A stretch of DNA of 58,118 nt from contig JAQBNG010000138.1 of assembly GCA_028288675.1 (NCBI GenBank), positions 1 through 58,118 of the forward strand. Reading direction: 5' to 3'. The translations under genes and the position numbers were made by a program. This DNA comes from Flavisolibacter sp. Its GTDB lineage: Bacteria; Bacteroidota; Bacteroidia; Chitinophagales; Chitinophagaceae. The notes under the pieces are model-generated. The model searched no databases. It was not told the origin of the DNA and saw only the letters and a program-made list of their open reading frames with translations. Positions 35,851 to 45,641 of this stretch are shown in pieces (position 1 is the first letter of the stretch; every line of letters starts with the position of its first letter).

Positions 35851-36198
35851 TTACAAAGTTGCATCGTCAAGGTGCAGGCGGTGAATAATTCGGTGAATCA
35901 GCGGAGCCAGTATTACACCAATATTTGTAATAAAAACTACCCCGCTAAACAGAGCATAACAGGAAGAGAAAATTTTCCCGCCTGTAGATTCAGGGAACAA
36001 TACAGGCCCCATGCCGCTCAGTAGCATAGATGCATTATGAAAAGCATCTATCCAGGTAGCTTTTGCCAGTTGATGAAAGCCAATCAAACCAATAAGCAGG
36101 CAAAGGGCCAGGATAGACCCTGCTAATAACAAATTCTTCAACACTCTTGTATAAAAGAGAGATAACGAGGCCAGCGGTTGCTTTTTATGTTCGTACAT
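35851..36198 (-). CDS. Small membrane protein with ion-channel-pore-like segment
   Basis: Starting at the ATG at 36198 (MYEHKKQPLASL, 115 residues), there is a TM helix around 19-43 (LLLAGSILALCLLIGLIGFH) and a second around 85-108. Between them lies ASMLLSGMGPVLFPESTGGKIFSSCYALFSG. The layout helix, P-loop-like turn with G-x-G-P, helix resembles the two-TM potassium-channel pore. The selectivity sequence TVGYG is not present, so channel function is uncertain. It is divergent from the gene at 36273. Confidence 0.6.
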   Translation of the reverse strand: MYEHKKQPLASLSLFYTRVLKNLLLAGSILALCLLIGLIGFHQLAKATWIDAFHNASMLLSGMGPVLFPESTGGKIFSSCYALFSGVVFITNIGVILAPLIHRIIHRLHLDDATL

Positions 36199-36272
36199 AA
36201 TTTTTATTACAATAAATATTTCCGGGTCTCTAAAAAATATTGCATATTGAAGTACCAAACTTAAACTTGTTT

Positions 36273-38276
36273 ATGAAACTACTGCTAACGGCTCTTTCAG
36301 GTGCCTTAACGCTCTGCACTTACGCACAGGAAAGCCCTTATTTAAAATTCGGAAAAATTACTCCAGAGATCCTTCAGAAAAAAGTTTACCCTATTGATAG
36401 CGCTGCTAACGCCGTTGTATTAAGCGATATTGGCGATGCATCAATTGAAGGAAATACAAAGGGTTGGTTTTCTGTGCTAACCAGCCGGCATAAGGTGATA
36501 CACATTTTAAATAAGAACGGCTACGACGAGGCCAATGTGGAGATTCCTTTGTATACAAATGGTAGCGGAGGAGAAGAAAAGCTGGAAGATGTAAAAGCAA
36601 TCACCTACAATTTAGAGGGTGGCAAAATAGTGGAAAGTAAACTGGAGCGGAGCAATGTATTTACCGAAAAAAGAAGTAGGAACCTGATCGTTAAAAAATT
36701 TACACTGCCTAATGTAAAAGAAGGCTGCATTATAGAGTTTCAATACAGGGTTTCTTCCGATTTTATTCATCATATCGATCCCTGGCTGTTCCAGGGTGAT
36801 GTACCTGCGCTATGGAGCGAGTTTAAATTTTCGGTTCCCCAGTTTTTTAACTACGCCTTTTTACGGCGGGGCTACGTGCAATTATTTCTTTCCGATAAAA
36901 AAGACAGATCCAACTCCTTTACAGTGCGTGAAGAAGGAGGTACAACACGTACAGATTCATACACCTTTACTTCCGGTGTAACCGAATACCGGTGGGTAAT
37001 GAAAGATGTGCCGGAATTAAAAGAAGAAAATTTCACATCTACACTTGAGAACCATGTTTCTAAAATAGAGTTCCAGTTAGCCTCGCAAAGCAGTCCGCTT
37101 AATCCTCATGATTACCGGGGCTCCTGGCCAGGGCTGACAAAAGACCTTTTAACGTCTGAAAATTTTGGCAACGGCATCAAAGGATCGAACGGTTGGTTGT
37201 CGGATGAACTAAAGCCGATGTTCGCCAGCAATTTGCCCGATTTGGAAAAAGCGAAGAAAATCTACCGTCATGTACGGGATGGCTACACCAGTACCGATCA
37301 GACCTCCATCTACACAGAACAGTCGCTGAAAAATACATTCAAAACAAAAAAAGGCCGCTCTTCCGAAATTAATTTGCTGCTTACTGCTATGCTTCGTAAT
37401 GCAGGCATTCAGGCCGACCCGGTAATTCTGAGCCGTTCAAGCCGAGGCTATGTGTATGATTTATACCCGATGATTACCCGGTTCAATTATGTGGTATCGC
37501 AGGTAAAAATTGGAGACAATACTTTTTATCTTGATGCATCTCACAATCATTTGGGTTTCGGAAAGCTTTTGCCCGATTGTTACAATGGCCATGCACGGGT
37601 AGTTAATGAAGAGGCGACTCCGCTTTACCTGGTAGCCGATTCGTTACGGGAGCGAAAAGTAACAGCCTTATTTTTAAACAAAGGAGATAAGGAAGGATGG
37701 AAAGGAAACATGTCACAAACGCCGGGTTATTATGAATCATACAGGCTGCGCGAACGCATAACAGAAAAAGGGGAGGCCGAATTTTTTAAAGGGATACAAA
37801 AAGACTTTGGCAGTGATGTTAAGATTGAAAACGGCCATGTAGATTCGTTAGTGAATTATGATGAGCCTATAAGCATTAGCTATAACATTACTTATGTGCC
37901 GGAGGCGGAAGGTATCTTATACATTAACCCAATGTTTGGGGAGGGATATAAAAAAAATCCTTTTGCCGCTGCTGAGCGTTTTTACCCGGTAGAGATGCCT
38001 TATACAACGGATGAAACCTACATATTAACCATGGAAGTACCGGAGGGTTATGTGGTAGATGAATTGCCCAAGCAGATACTGGCGAAGTATGATGAAGAAG
38101 GCACTTCATACTTTGAATTCCGGCTGCAATTGTCAGGTAATACTATTTCACTGAGGTCGCGAATTAAATTAGCCCGTGCCTTTTACCAGCCCGATGAGTA
38201 CGAAGGGCTGCGGGCATTTTTTGCGATGGTTGTAAAAAAACACGGCGAACAGATCGTGTTTAAAAAGAAAAAATAA
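36273..38276 (+). CDS. DUF3857 / transglutaminase-like secreted protein, first of pair
   Basis: ATG 36273 gives a signal peptide (MKLLLTALSGALTLCTYAQ). The 667-residue protein has an N-terminal DUF3857-like domain (about 45-230, with GWFSVLTSRHKVIHILNKNG and NLIVKKFTLPNVKEGCIIEFQYR). A transglutaminase-like fold follows (about 330-430, KAKKIYRHVRDGYTST then SSEINLLLTAMLRNAGI). The Cys of the catalytic triad is replaced by serine in KGRSSEINLL, so it may be inactive. It lies 4 nt before a second family member. Confidence 0.85.
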   Translation: MKLLLTALSGALTLCTYAQESPYLKFGKITPEILQKKVYPIDSAANAVVLSDIGDASIEGNTKGWFSVLTSRHKVIHILNKNGYDEANVEIPLYTNGSGGEEKLEDVKAITYNLEGGKIVESKLERSNVFTEKRSRNLIVKKFTLPNVKEGCIIEFQYRVSSDFIHHIDPWLFQGDVPALWSEFKFSVPQFFNYAFLRRGYVQLFLSDKKDRSNSFTVREEGGTTRTDSYTFTSGVTEYRWVMKDVPELKEENFTSTLENHVSKIEFQLASQSSPLNPHDYRGSWPGLTKDLLTSENFGNGIKGSNGWLSDELKPMFASNLPDLEKAKKIYRHVRDGYTSTDQTSIYTEQSLKNTFKTKKGRSSEINLLLTAMLRNAGIQADPVILSRSSRGYVYDLYPMITRFNYVVSQVKIGDNTFYLDASHNHLGFGKLLPDCYNGHARVVNEEATPLYLVADSLRERKVTALFLNKGDKEGWKGNMSQTPGYYESYRLRERITEKGEAEFFKGIQKDFGSDVKIENGHVDSLVNYDEPISISYNITYVPEAEGILYINPMFGEGYKKNPFAAAERFYPVEMPYTTDETYILTMEVPEGYVVDELPKQILAKYDEEGTSYFEFRLQLSGNTISLRSRIKLARAFYQPDEYEGLRAFFAMVVKKHGEQIVFKKKK

Positions 38277-38280
38277 GAGC

Positions 38281-40194
38281 ATGAAAAGATTGATCCTGTT
38301 ACCTTTTATTCTTGTTGCTTTCCTCGAAGGTTTTACACAGGTAAAATACCCGTTTAGCGCCATTCCTGCCTCCTTATTAAAAGGGGCTGATGTAGTAAAA
38401 CGAATGGAAGACATACGTTTTGAAGTGCGCAGCCTGCAAGATGCAGTTTACACACGCAAGTTTGCTTTGACCATTTTAAATGAAGCAGGCCAGGGCTATG
38501 CTGATTTTGCAGTTGGCTATGATAAGCTGCATAAAGTAGCTAACATAGAAGGCGCTTTGTACGATGCTGCGGGTAACCAGCTAAAAAAAGTTAAGGGAAA
38601 AGATATCAGTGATTTTAGTGCCACAAGTGACATAAGCCTTTATGATGACAACCGGGTAAAAACGCATGATTTTTCTTATAAAGTATTTCCTTACACAGTT
38701 GAATACGAAGTGCAGGTTGAATACAATCATACTTTCTATTTCCCGGATTGGCTGCCCCAGTCGTTTGAAAATTTAGCTGTAGAGCAAAGCGCCTACACTT
38801 TTGTATCAGCCGACACGTATGCACTGCGTTACAAAACATTTAATTATAAAGGAGAACCTGTAATAGCCACTGACAAAGGCAAAAAAGGATTGCGCTGGGA
38901 AGTAAAAAATATACCTGCCATAACTAAACCCTTTGCATCACCACGCTGGAACGAATTAACGACTTCCGTGTTTTTTGCTCCATCCGATTTTGAGATCGAA
39001 GGCTATAAAGGCAATGCAGGTTCCTGGTTAGAATTAGGAAAATTTATGCTGGCCTTAAATAATGGCAGGGATAAATTGCCTGATGCTATCGTGCAAAAAG
39101 TAGCGTCTGTAACAAGTGGTATATCTGATCCTAAAGAGAAAGTAAGAAAGCTCTATCAATACCTGCAGCAAAATACCCGGTACATCAGTATCCAGTTAGG
39201 CATTGGCGGCTTTCAGCCATTTGAAGCAAGCTATGTAGCACAAAAAGGTTATGGCGATTGCAAAGCTCTTAGTAATTACATGTATAGTTTGTTGAAGGCG
39301 GCAGGTATAAAATCGTACCCGGCTTTAATAAGCGCAGGCAAAGGGCTTGATGCAAAATATTTAATAGAAGACCTGCCATCAACGCAGTTCAATCACATGG
39401 TACTTTTTGTGCCGTTTGCAAAAGATACGATGTGGCTGGAGTGTACCAGCCAGGAGGAATCGGCAGGTTATTCGGGCAGCTTTACCGGTAACCGGAAAGC
39501 ATTGGCAATTACAGAAGAGGGTGGTAAACTGGTGAACACGCCAAAATATACTGCAGCGGATAATTTACAGGCCCGCAGTATAAAAGGAAGGATTGATGAA
39601 GCAGGCAATCTTGATATGACGGTGATTACAAAATATGCCGCTTTACAGCAGGATTATCTCAGCGGAATGATCAATGCCTTATCGAAAGACAAAGTGAAAA
39701 AAATGTTGAATGAAGAACTGGATCTGTCGTCGTATGATATTTCCGATTTTGCCTACACTTCAAAAAAAGACAGGCTACCGGAGGTAGATGAAAGCTTAAA
39801 AATTGCCGTAGCCAATTATGCAACCGTTAGCGGCAGGCGCCTGTTTATAGTGCCGAATGTAATGACCCGTAGTGGACAAAGGTTTACAGTAGTTGAAGGC
39901 CGCACTGCGGATTATGTTTTTGATTACCCTTACCGTGATATGGATAGCATCGAAATTCTAATTCCTGCTGGTTATAACCTGGAAGCCGTACAACCAGATG
40001 TGGCCTTAAAAACAAAGTTTGGCAGCTATAGTTCTAAAGTAAAATTAGAAGGCGATAAAATTATTTACTACCGCAGCATAGAGCAATGGTCGGGCCGCTA
40101 CCCGGCAACCGATGGTACCGCCATTGCCGATTTTTATAGTACTATTTATAAAGCGGATAGGAGCAGGGTAGTGTTGGTTAAGAAGGAAGGGTGA
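38281..40194 (+). CDS. DUF3857 / transglutaminase-like secreted protein, second of pair
   Basis: The signal peptide is MKRLILLPFILVAFLEGFTQ. The 637-residue protein has the same order of domains as its neighbour. DUF3857 runs from DAVYTRKFALTILNEAGQG to VEYEVQVEYNHTFYFPDW. The transglutaminase core KVRKLYQYLQQNTRYISIQ is followed by QKGYGDCKALSNYMYSLLKAAGI, where the catalytic cysteine is present. The pair could be one active and one degenerate paralogue acting together in the periplasm. The substrate is unknown. Confidence 0.87.
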   Translation: MKRLILLPFILVAFLEGFTQVKYPFSAIPASLLKGADVVKRMEDIRFEVRSLQDAVYTRKFALTILNEAGQGYADFAVGYDKLHKVANIEGALYDAAGNQLKKVKGKDISDFSATSDISLYDDNRVKTHDFSYKVFPYTVEYEVQVEYNHTFYFPDWLPQSFENLAVEQSAYTFVSADTYALRYKTFNYKGEPVIATDKGKKGLRWEVKNIPAITKPFASPRWNELTTSVFFAPSDFEIEGYKGNAGSWLELGKFMLALNNGRDKLPDAIVQKVASVTSGISDPKEKVRKLYQYLQQNTRYISIQLGIGGFQPFEASYVAQKGYGDCKALSNYMYSLLKAAGIKSYPALISAGKGLDAKYLIEDLPSTQFNHMVLFVPFAKDTMWLECTSQEESAGYSGSFTGNRKALAITEEGGKLVNTPKYTAADNLQARSIKGRIDEAGNLDMTVITKYAALQQDYLSGMINALSKDKVKKMLNEELDLSSYDISDFAYTSKKDRLPEVDESLKIAVANYATVSGRRLFIVPNVMTRSGQRFTVVEGRTADYVFDYPYRDMDSIEILIPAGYNLEAVQPDVALKTKFGSYSSKVKLEGDKIIYYRSIEQWSGRYPATDGTAIADFYSTIYKADRSRVVLVKKEG

Positions 40195-40386
40195 TACGCT
40201 AAGAGGAAATTTAAAGAGTATGAAATAGCCTTGTGTTTTAAATACCAGCATGTGAGAACACGAGATATTTTTGAGCACCACGACGCTTTCATTAGCATTT
40301 ACAAATCTTGCTGCCATGGTTACCGCCTTAGAATATATGAATGTACTTACTGAAAATAAATATTGTGTTGGCTATATCTCCTGCTT

Positions 40387-41514
40387 ATGACAATAACTGC
40401 CGGGCGTTTTACTGCTCTTGATGTATTTCGTGGAATGACGATTTGTTTTATGATCATTGTAAATACACCAGGTAATGGCGCCACCACTTTTTCGCCGATG
40501 CTTCATGCAAAATGGGATGGCTTTACTCCCACAGATCTAGTGTTTCCCTCTTTTTTATTTGCAGTGGGTAACGCTATAAGTTTTGTGATGCCTAAATGGA
40601 ATACGCTTACTCAAAGCCAGGTGTTATGGAAAATTTTTAAAAGAACGTCTATCATTTTTTTATTGGGGTACCTGATGTATTGGTTTCCTTTTATGCAAAG
40701 AGATGCAGCAGGAAATATCGTAAGCTTTCCTTTTTATTCAACAAGAGTTTTTGGTGTGCTGCAAAGGATCGCCCTTTGTTACGGGATTGCATCATTACTA
40801 ATTTATTATTGTAAGCCCAAAACAACCGTACTGCTAAGTGTGGTGTTTTTATTTGCCTATTGGTTATTATTATATGTACTTGGCGATGCTACTAATCCAT
40901 TGAGCTTGCAGGGTAACGCGGTATTGCGGATTGATAAATGGCTGTTGGGAGAAAACCATTTGTACCACGGGGAAGGACTTGCGTTTGACCCGGAGGGTTT
41001 ATTAAGTACGCTGCCGGCAATTGCTAATGTAATAGCTGGATATATTGCGGGGAGATACATTCAGCAAAAAGGTAAGACCTACGAAGGGCTAACTGTTTTA
41101 TTACTTTCAGGCGCTGCATTGATTTTTCTTGCCTATTGCTGGAACTTACATTTTCCAATCAATAAAAAATTATGGACCAGCTCATTTGTAATATATACAG
41201 TTGGTTTGGATTGTATAATAATTGCCGCAATTATTTATATCATCGATTTCAGGCATAAAACCGGCTGGACTTATTTTTTTGAAGTCTTTGGCCGCAACCC
41301 TTTGTTTATTTACCTGCTATCTGAATTAGCGGCCATCTTATTATATTTTTTTAATACAGACAGTAAAACATCTGTTTTCCAATGGTTATACAAAAATATT
41401 TTCTCGCATGCAGGCAGTTACCTTGGGTCTTTTTTGTTTGCACTGTTTTTTATGATGCTTTGCTGGCTCGTTGGCTATTTTTTGGATAAAAGAAAAATAT
41501 ACATCAGGGTTTGA
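40387..41514 (+). CDS. NagX-like / heparan-alpha-glucosaminide N-acetyltransferase-type membrane acyltransferase
   Basis: From the ATG at 40387 (MTITAGRFTALDVFRGMTIC, 375 residues) the protein has about ten hydrophobic segments. The family motif is RFTALDVFRGMTICFMIIVNTPGN, followed by HAKWDGFTPTDLVFPSFLFAVG with the conserved histidine and D-L-V-F-P-x-F. Members acetylate amino sugars across the membrane in sugar recycling. The context gives no substrate. Confidence 0.87.
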   Translation: MTITAGRFTALDVFRGMTICFMIIVNTPGNGATTFSPMLHAKWDGFTPTDLVFPSFLFAVGNAISFVMPKWNTLTQSQVLWKIFKRTSIIFLLGYLMYWFPFMQRDAAGNIVSFPFYSTRVFGVLQRIALCYGIASLLIYYCKPKTTVLLSVVFLFAYWLLLYVLGDATNPLSLQGNAVLRIDKWLLGENHLYHGEGLAFDPEGLLSTLPAIANVIAGYIAGRYIQQKGKTYEGLTVLLLSGAALIFLAYCWNLHFPINKKLWTSSFVIYTVGLDCIIIAAIIYIIDFRHKTGWTYFFEVFGRNPLFIYLLSELAAILLYFFNTDSKTSVFQWLYKNIFSHAGSYLGSFLFALFFMMLCWLVGYFLDKRKIYIRV

Positions 41515-41672
41515 TGATAGTTATTATTACAGGGATTTCAGTACTTTATAAAGTATGTGGTATGCTTTTGATCTTACCTTATAAATCCGGGAGGAAGGAC
41601 TACAATAGTATTCTGCGGTGTCAGTTAAATGCAACTTCATCGTTACAAAAAATATTGATGATTACTATTTTC

Positions 41673-41708
41673 AGAAGTCCCTGTAGCTACCGCAAGGGAC
41701 TTCTTTGA
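41673..41708. terminator. Hairpin between convergent genes
   Basis: AGAAGTCCCT (41673-41682) pairs perfectly with AGGGACTTCT (41695-41704) across a 12-nt loop, followed by TTGAAA. It lies between the acyltransferase and the convergent serine hydrolase; the T-run is short on both strands. Confidence 0.6.
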
Positions 41709-41733
41709 AAACCGCCTTACATCAGGTAGCTGA

Positions 41734-42786
41734 TTACTTGCTGTTATATTGCTTATCAATTATTTTCTTCAACCCTAAATAAGCATCTGCCTTCTGCTCA
41801 CTCAACAAATTCTTTACAAAAAATACACAGGCATAACTCCTGCTGAAATCTATTAGTGGCCAAGTGCCAAACAAGCCGGGACAAGCTAATGTAGTTGCGG
41901 ATCCACCAATTGCACCAGAACCTTCTTCTACCCAACTACCTAAGGCATACGTAAACCCTTCGGCTGCCTTTGGTGCATATTTAATTTGTTCTTTAGTTAC
42001 CTGCACCTTCTTCAGTTCAGCAACCGATGCTTCACTTAAAATTTGCTTGCCTCCGAACTTCCCGTTATTCAATAACATCTGCAAAAATTTGGTATAGTCG
42101 ACCGCCGTTGACTTAGCACCACCCGAAGGATTCGGCGCCGTTCCATCTAAGGTGCTGAACGTTGTGTTGCGCATTCCAAGTGGTGTAAATAATCGTAGCT
42201 TGATCAGTGCATCAAACTTTTTCTTTGTTACCACTTCCGCTATTCTTCCTGCAATGTTTAATCCCATGTTATTGTAGCGAAAGTCAAGTCCTGGATTATT
42301 CTGAATTTCTTTCTTTGCAAACTCGGTTACCTCCTCATCAAGCGTATTAAATTTTTTTCTATCAAACATTCGCTCAAGAATATTAGCGGGTCCCTGTATA
42401 CCCGTCTGGTGGGAAAGGCAATGGCGGATGGTAATATAATTTTTGCCATAGCTTTCAAACACAGGCAGGTATTTACTTATTTTATCATCCAGCGAGATCT
42501 TGCCTTCATCTACCAATTGCATAATTAAAGCTGCTGTTAACCATTTGCCGGAGGAGGCGATTGGCGCCTGGGTTTTATTATTGAAATTGCCATATTCTTT
42601 TTGGTAAGTGATACTATCTGCGTTAGCTATAATTACCACCAGGTCATTTCCTAAAATGGTTTTTTGTGCTTCGACGGCTTTCTCTAATTCACTAAAATTT
42701 TTTTGAGCATAAATAGTCTGAAGTAATAGCAGGCTACCGGCTATCAGACTGAATTTGAGGCAGATTGCTTTAAATTTATATGACAT
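41734..42786 (-). CDS. Serine hydrolase of the beta-lactamase/penicillin-binding-protein-like class C family
   Basis: The ATG at 42786 (MSYKFKAICLKFSLIAGSLL, 350 residues) gives a signal peptide ending near IYAQ. The catalytic S-x-x-K reads SSGK in IASSGKWLTAALIMQL. The second motif is Y-N-N in DFRYNNMGLNIAG, and the block HCLSHQTGI is typical of the family. It is probably a periplasmic esterase or peptidase rather than a resistance enzyme. The upstream in-frame extension reads into the clpB promoter region and was not used. Confidence 0.9.
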   Translation of the reverse strand: MSYKFKAICLKFSLIAGSLLLLQTIYAQKNFSELEKAVEAQKTILGNDLVVIIANADSITYQKEYGNFNNKTQAPIASSGKWLTAALIMQLVDEGKISLDDKISKYLPVFESYGKNYITIRHCLSHQTGIQGPANILERMFDRKKFNTLDEEVTEFAKKEIQNNPGLDFRYNNMGLNIAGRIAEVVTKKKFDALIKLRLFTPLGMRNTTFSTLDGTAPNPSGGAKSTAVDYTKFLQMLLNNGKFGGKQILSEASVAELKKVQVTKEQIKYAPKAAEGFTYALGSWVEEGSGAIGGSATTLACPGLFGTWPLIDFSRSYACVFFVKNLLSEQKADAYLGLKKIIDKQYNSK

Positions 42787-42904
42787 AGTTACAAGATTAA
42801 TAGTATGGAGTTCAATTTGATAGAGAGCATTCGCTGTCCTGATACAGAACAGCACAAAATAATTAGTAACCTTTAAATTAAATCCCACGTTGGGGGTAAA
42901 TCAT

Positions 42905-45526
42905 ATGAACCTTAACAATTTCACAATCAAAGCAGCCGAAATTATCCAGGCTTCGCAGCAGGTGGCCTTTAATCATTCTCACAGCAGTATAGAAACAGAA
43001 CATTTCTTAAAGGCAATGCTGGATCAACAAGATTCTCCTGTAGAATTTTTATTGAAAAAGAACGGCGTGAATGTGCAGCAGTTAGAAACAAAGCTGGATG
43101 CTCAATTGGCTCGCTTGCCAAAAATATCCAGCGGCGAACCGGCACAAACAATTGGCCGTGATGCAAATAACGCCGTACTAAAAGCCAACGCTTCATTAAA
43201 AACATTTGGCGATGAGTTTGTAACGCCGGAGTACCTTTTATTAGCTATCGTGCAGGGGAACGATAGCACCGCGAACTTGTTAAAGGATGCCGGTCTCACT
43301 GAAAAGGGCTTGAAAGCAGCGATACAGGATTTACGCAAGGGGTCAACGGTAAGTTCGCAAACTCAGGAAACACAGTTCAATGCTTTAAATAAGTATGCAA
43401 AGAACTTAAACGAAGCAGCCCGAAATGGTAAGCTGGATCCTGTGATTGGCCGCGACCAGGAGATCCGTAGAACACTGCATATTCTATCTCGCCGCAGTAA
43501 GAATAATCCCATTTTAGTGGGTGAACCCGGTGTAGGTAAAACAGCAATTGCAGAAGGTTTGGCCATTCGTATTGTGAATGGAGATGTGCCGGAGAACCTG
43601 AAATCAAAAGTGATTTTTGCACTGGACCTGGGCCAATTGATTGCCGGTGCTAAATATAAGGGCGAGTTTGAAGAGCGGTTGAAAGGCGTGATAAAAGAGG
43701 TTACAACAGCCGAAGGGGAAATTATATTATTCATTGATGAAATACATACACTGGTCGGTGCAGGTGGTGGCGAAGGCGCTATGGATGCCGCTAATATTTT
43801 AAAGCCTGCATTAGCCCGCGGAGAGTTAAGAGCTATTGGTGCAACAACTTTAAACGAGTATCAAAAATATTTTGAAAAAGACAAAGCATTAGAGCGCCGC
43901 TTTCAAAAAGTATTGATTGACGAACCATCGGTGGAGGATGCTATCTCTATTTTACGTGGCTTGAAAGACCGTTACGAAACGCATCACCACGTTCGTATAA
44001 AAGATGAAGCAATTATCGCAGCGGTAGAGCTATCTACCCGCTATGTTACCGACCGTTTTTTACCCGATAAAGCCATTGACCTGATTGACGAAAGCGCTGC
44101 CAAACTTCGCCTGGAAATGAATTCAATGCCGGAAGAACTGGATAAGCTTGAACGGGGTATCCGGCAGTTGGAGATAGAACGCGAAGCTATAAAAAGAGAG
44201 AACGATGAGGACAAGTTAAGGGAGTTGAATACCCACCTGGCTAACCTTGCAGTAGAACGTGATACTTTAAAAGCAAAGTGGCAGGAAGAAAAAGAGTTAG
44301 TTGAAAAAATTCAATCCGCTAAGGCAGGTATCGAAGGTTTAAAGCAGGAAGCCGAGCAAGCCGAACGTGAAGGCAATTATGGAAAAGTAGCGGAAATACG
44401 TTATGGAAAGATAAAAGATCAGGAAGCTAAAATCGTTACGTTACAGGATGATCTGAACGAGATGAGCACACACAGCAAACGCCTGATGAAAGAAGAAGTT
44501 GATGCGGAGGATATTGCTGAAAGTGTGGCAAAAGCGACTGGCATTCCGGTATCGAAAATGTTGCAAAGCGAAAGGGAAAAATTATTAAATCTTGAAGATG
44601 AATTACACAACAGGGTAGTGGGACAAGATGAGGCCATAACCGCTGTTGCTGATGCTATTCGCAGAAGCCGCGCCGGTTTGCAGGATCCTAAACGTCCTAT
44701 TGGTTCTTTTATTTTCCTGGGTACTACAGGCGTTGGTAAAACAGAACTGGCAAAAGCTTTGGCCGATTATCTTTTCGATGACGAGCACATGATGACCCGC
44801 ATTGACATGAGCGAGTACCAGGAAAAACATTCTGTGTCCCGTTTAGTAGGTGCCCCTCCGGGCTATGTAGGGTATGATGAAGGTGGGCAGTTAACAGAAG
44901 CGGTTCGCCGAAAGCCTTACCAGGTTGTGTTGTTAGATGAAATTGAAAAGGCGCATGCTGACGTATGGAACATTATGTTACAGGTATTGGATGATGGCCG
45001 TTTGACTGATAACAAAGGCCGTGTGGTGAATTTTAAAAACACAATCATCATCATGACCTCTAACATGGGCAGTGATATTATCCAGGAAAATTTTGCCGAT
45101 GTTACAGAACGCAATAAAGATGTAATTGTAGAGCGTACAAAAGTTGAAGTGATGACAAGGTTAAGGGAAACTATTCGTCCGGAGTTTTTAAACCGTGTAG
45201 ATGAGATCATTCTCTTCCAGCCCCTGATGCGCAGCGAGATAAAAGGCATCATTAAAATACAATTAGAAGGACTTAAGCAATTGGTGGCTCAAACAGGCAT
45301 TCAATTACAGTTTTCTGATTATACTATTGACTATTTATCCGAGAATGGCTTCGATCCACAATATGGTGCAAGGCCATTAAAACGATTGATACAAAAGGAA
45401 ATAGTAAATGCATTAAGTAAAAGAATTCTTGCTGGCGATATTGACAAAAGCCATCCCGTGCTGGTAGATGTGTTTGATGGCGTGGTAGTCTTTAGGAACG
45501 AAGTTGAGCAGGGAGAAGTTGTATAA
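42905..45526 (+). CDS. clpB: ATP-dependent disaggregase ClpB
   Basis: It rescues aggregated protein together with DnaK. The 873-residue protein (ATG 42905, MNLNNFTIKAAEIIQ) has the N-domain pair of Clp repeats and AAA1 with GEPGVGKTAIAEG and LFIDEIHTLVGAGG. The long coiled-coil middle domain (about 400-530) follows, then AAA2 with GTTGVGKTELAKALA and LLDEIEKAH. The C-terminal domain contains GARPLKRLIQ. The presence of the middle domain distinguishes it from ClpA/C. Confidence 0.97.
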   Translation: MNLNNFTIKAAEIIQASQQVAFNHSHSSIETEHFLKAMLDQQDSPVEFLLKKNGVNVQQLETKLDAQLARLPKISSGEPAQTIGRDANNAVLKANASLKTFGDEFVTPEYLLLAIVQGNDSTANLLKDAGLTEKGLKAAIQDLRKGSTVSSQTQETQFNALNKYAKNLNEAARNGKLDPVIGRDQEIRRTLHILSRRSKNNPILVGEPGVGKTAIAEGLAIRIVNGDVPENLKSKVIFALDLGQLIAGAKYKGEFEERLKGVIKEVTTAEGEIILFIDEIHTLVGAGGGEGAMDAANILKPALARGELRAIGATTLNEYQKYFEKDKALERRFQKVLIDEPSVEDAISILRGLKDRYETHHHVRIKDEAIIAAVELSTRYVTDRFLPDKAIDLIDESAAKLRLEMNSMPEELDKLERGIRQLEIEREAIKRENDEDKLRELNTHLANLAVERDTLKAKWQEEKELVEKIQSAKAGIEGLKQEAEQAEREGNYGKVAEIRYGKIKDQEAKIVTLQDDLNEMSTHSKRLMKEEVDAEDIAESVAKATGIPVSKMLQSEREKLLNLEDELHNRVVGQDEAITAVADAIRRSRAGLQDPKRPIGSFIFLGTTGVGKTELAKALADYLFDDEHMMTRIDMSEYQEKHSVSRLVGAPPGYVGYDEGGQLTEAVRRKPYQVVLLDEIEKAHADVWNIMLQVLDDGRLTDNKGRVVNFKNTIIIMTSNMGSDIIQENFADVTERNKDVIVERTKVEVMTRLRETIRPEFLNRVDEIILFQPLMRSEIKGIIKIQLEGLKQLVAQTGIQLQFSDYTIDYLSENGFDPQYGARPLKRLIQKEIVNALSKRILAGDIDKSHPVLVDVFDGVVVFRNEVEQGEVV

Positions 45527-45544
45527 TTTACTCTGGTTAAATTT

Positions 45545-45575
45545 AAAAACCCCGGTTGGTTACCCGGGGTTTTTT
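45545..45575 (+). terminator. Intrinsic terminator after clpB
   Basis: AAAAACCCCGG (45545-45555), loop about 8 nt, CCGGGGTTTTTT (from 45564). It is a strong GC stem flanked by A- and T-runs 18 nt after the clpB stop. Confidence 0.88.
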
Positions 45576-45641
45576 ACTGCATACATCCTCGTTTTGAAAG
45601 CCTGGTTTATCCCATATTTTCTTCATCAGTATCTTAGAGCA

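Noticed and set aside
36406-36600. Minus-strand frame inside the first DUF3857 gene
   Set aside because: Shadow of a longer coding frame with signal peptide and domain features on the plus strand.
40045-40317. 90-residue minus-strand frame over the end of the second DUF3857 gene
   Set aside because: Most of it overlaps confidently coding sequence on the other strand and it lacks recognisable features.
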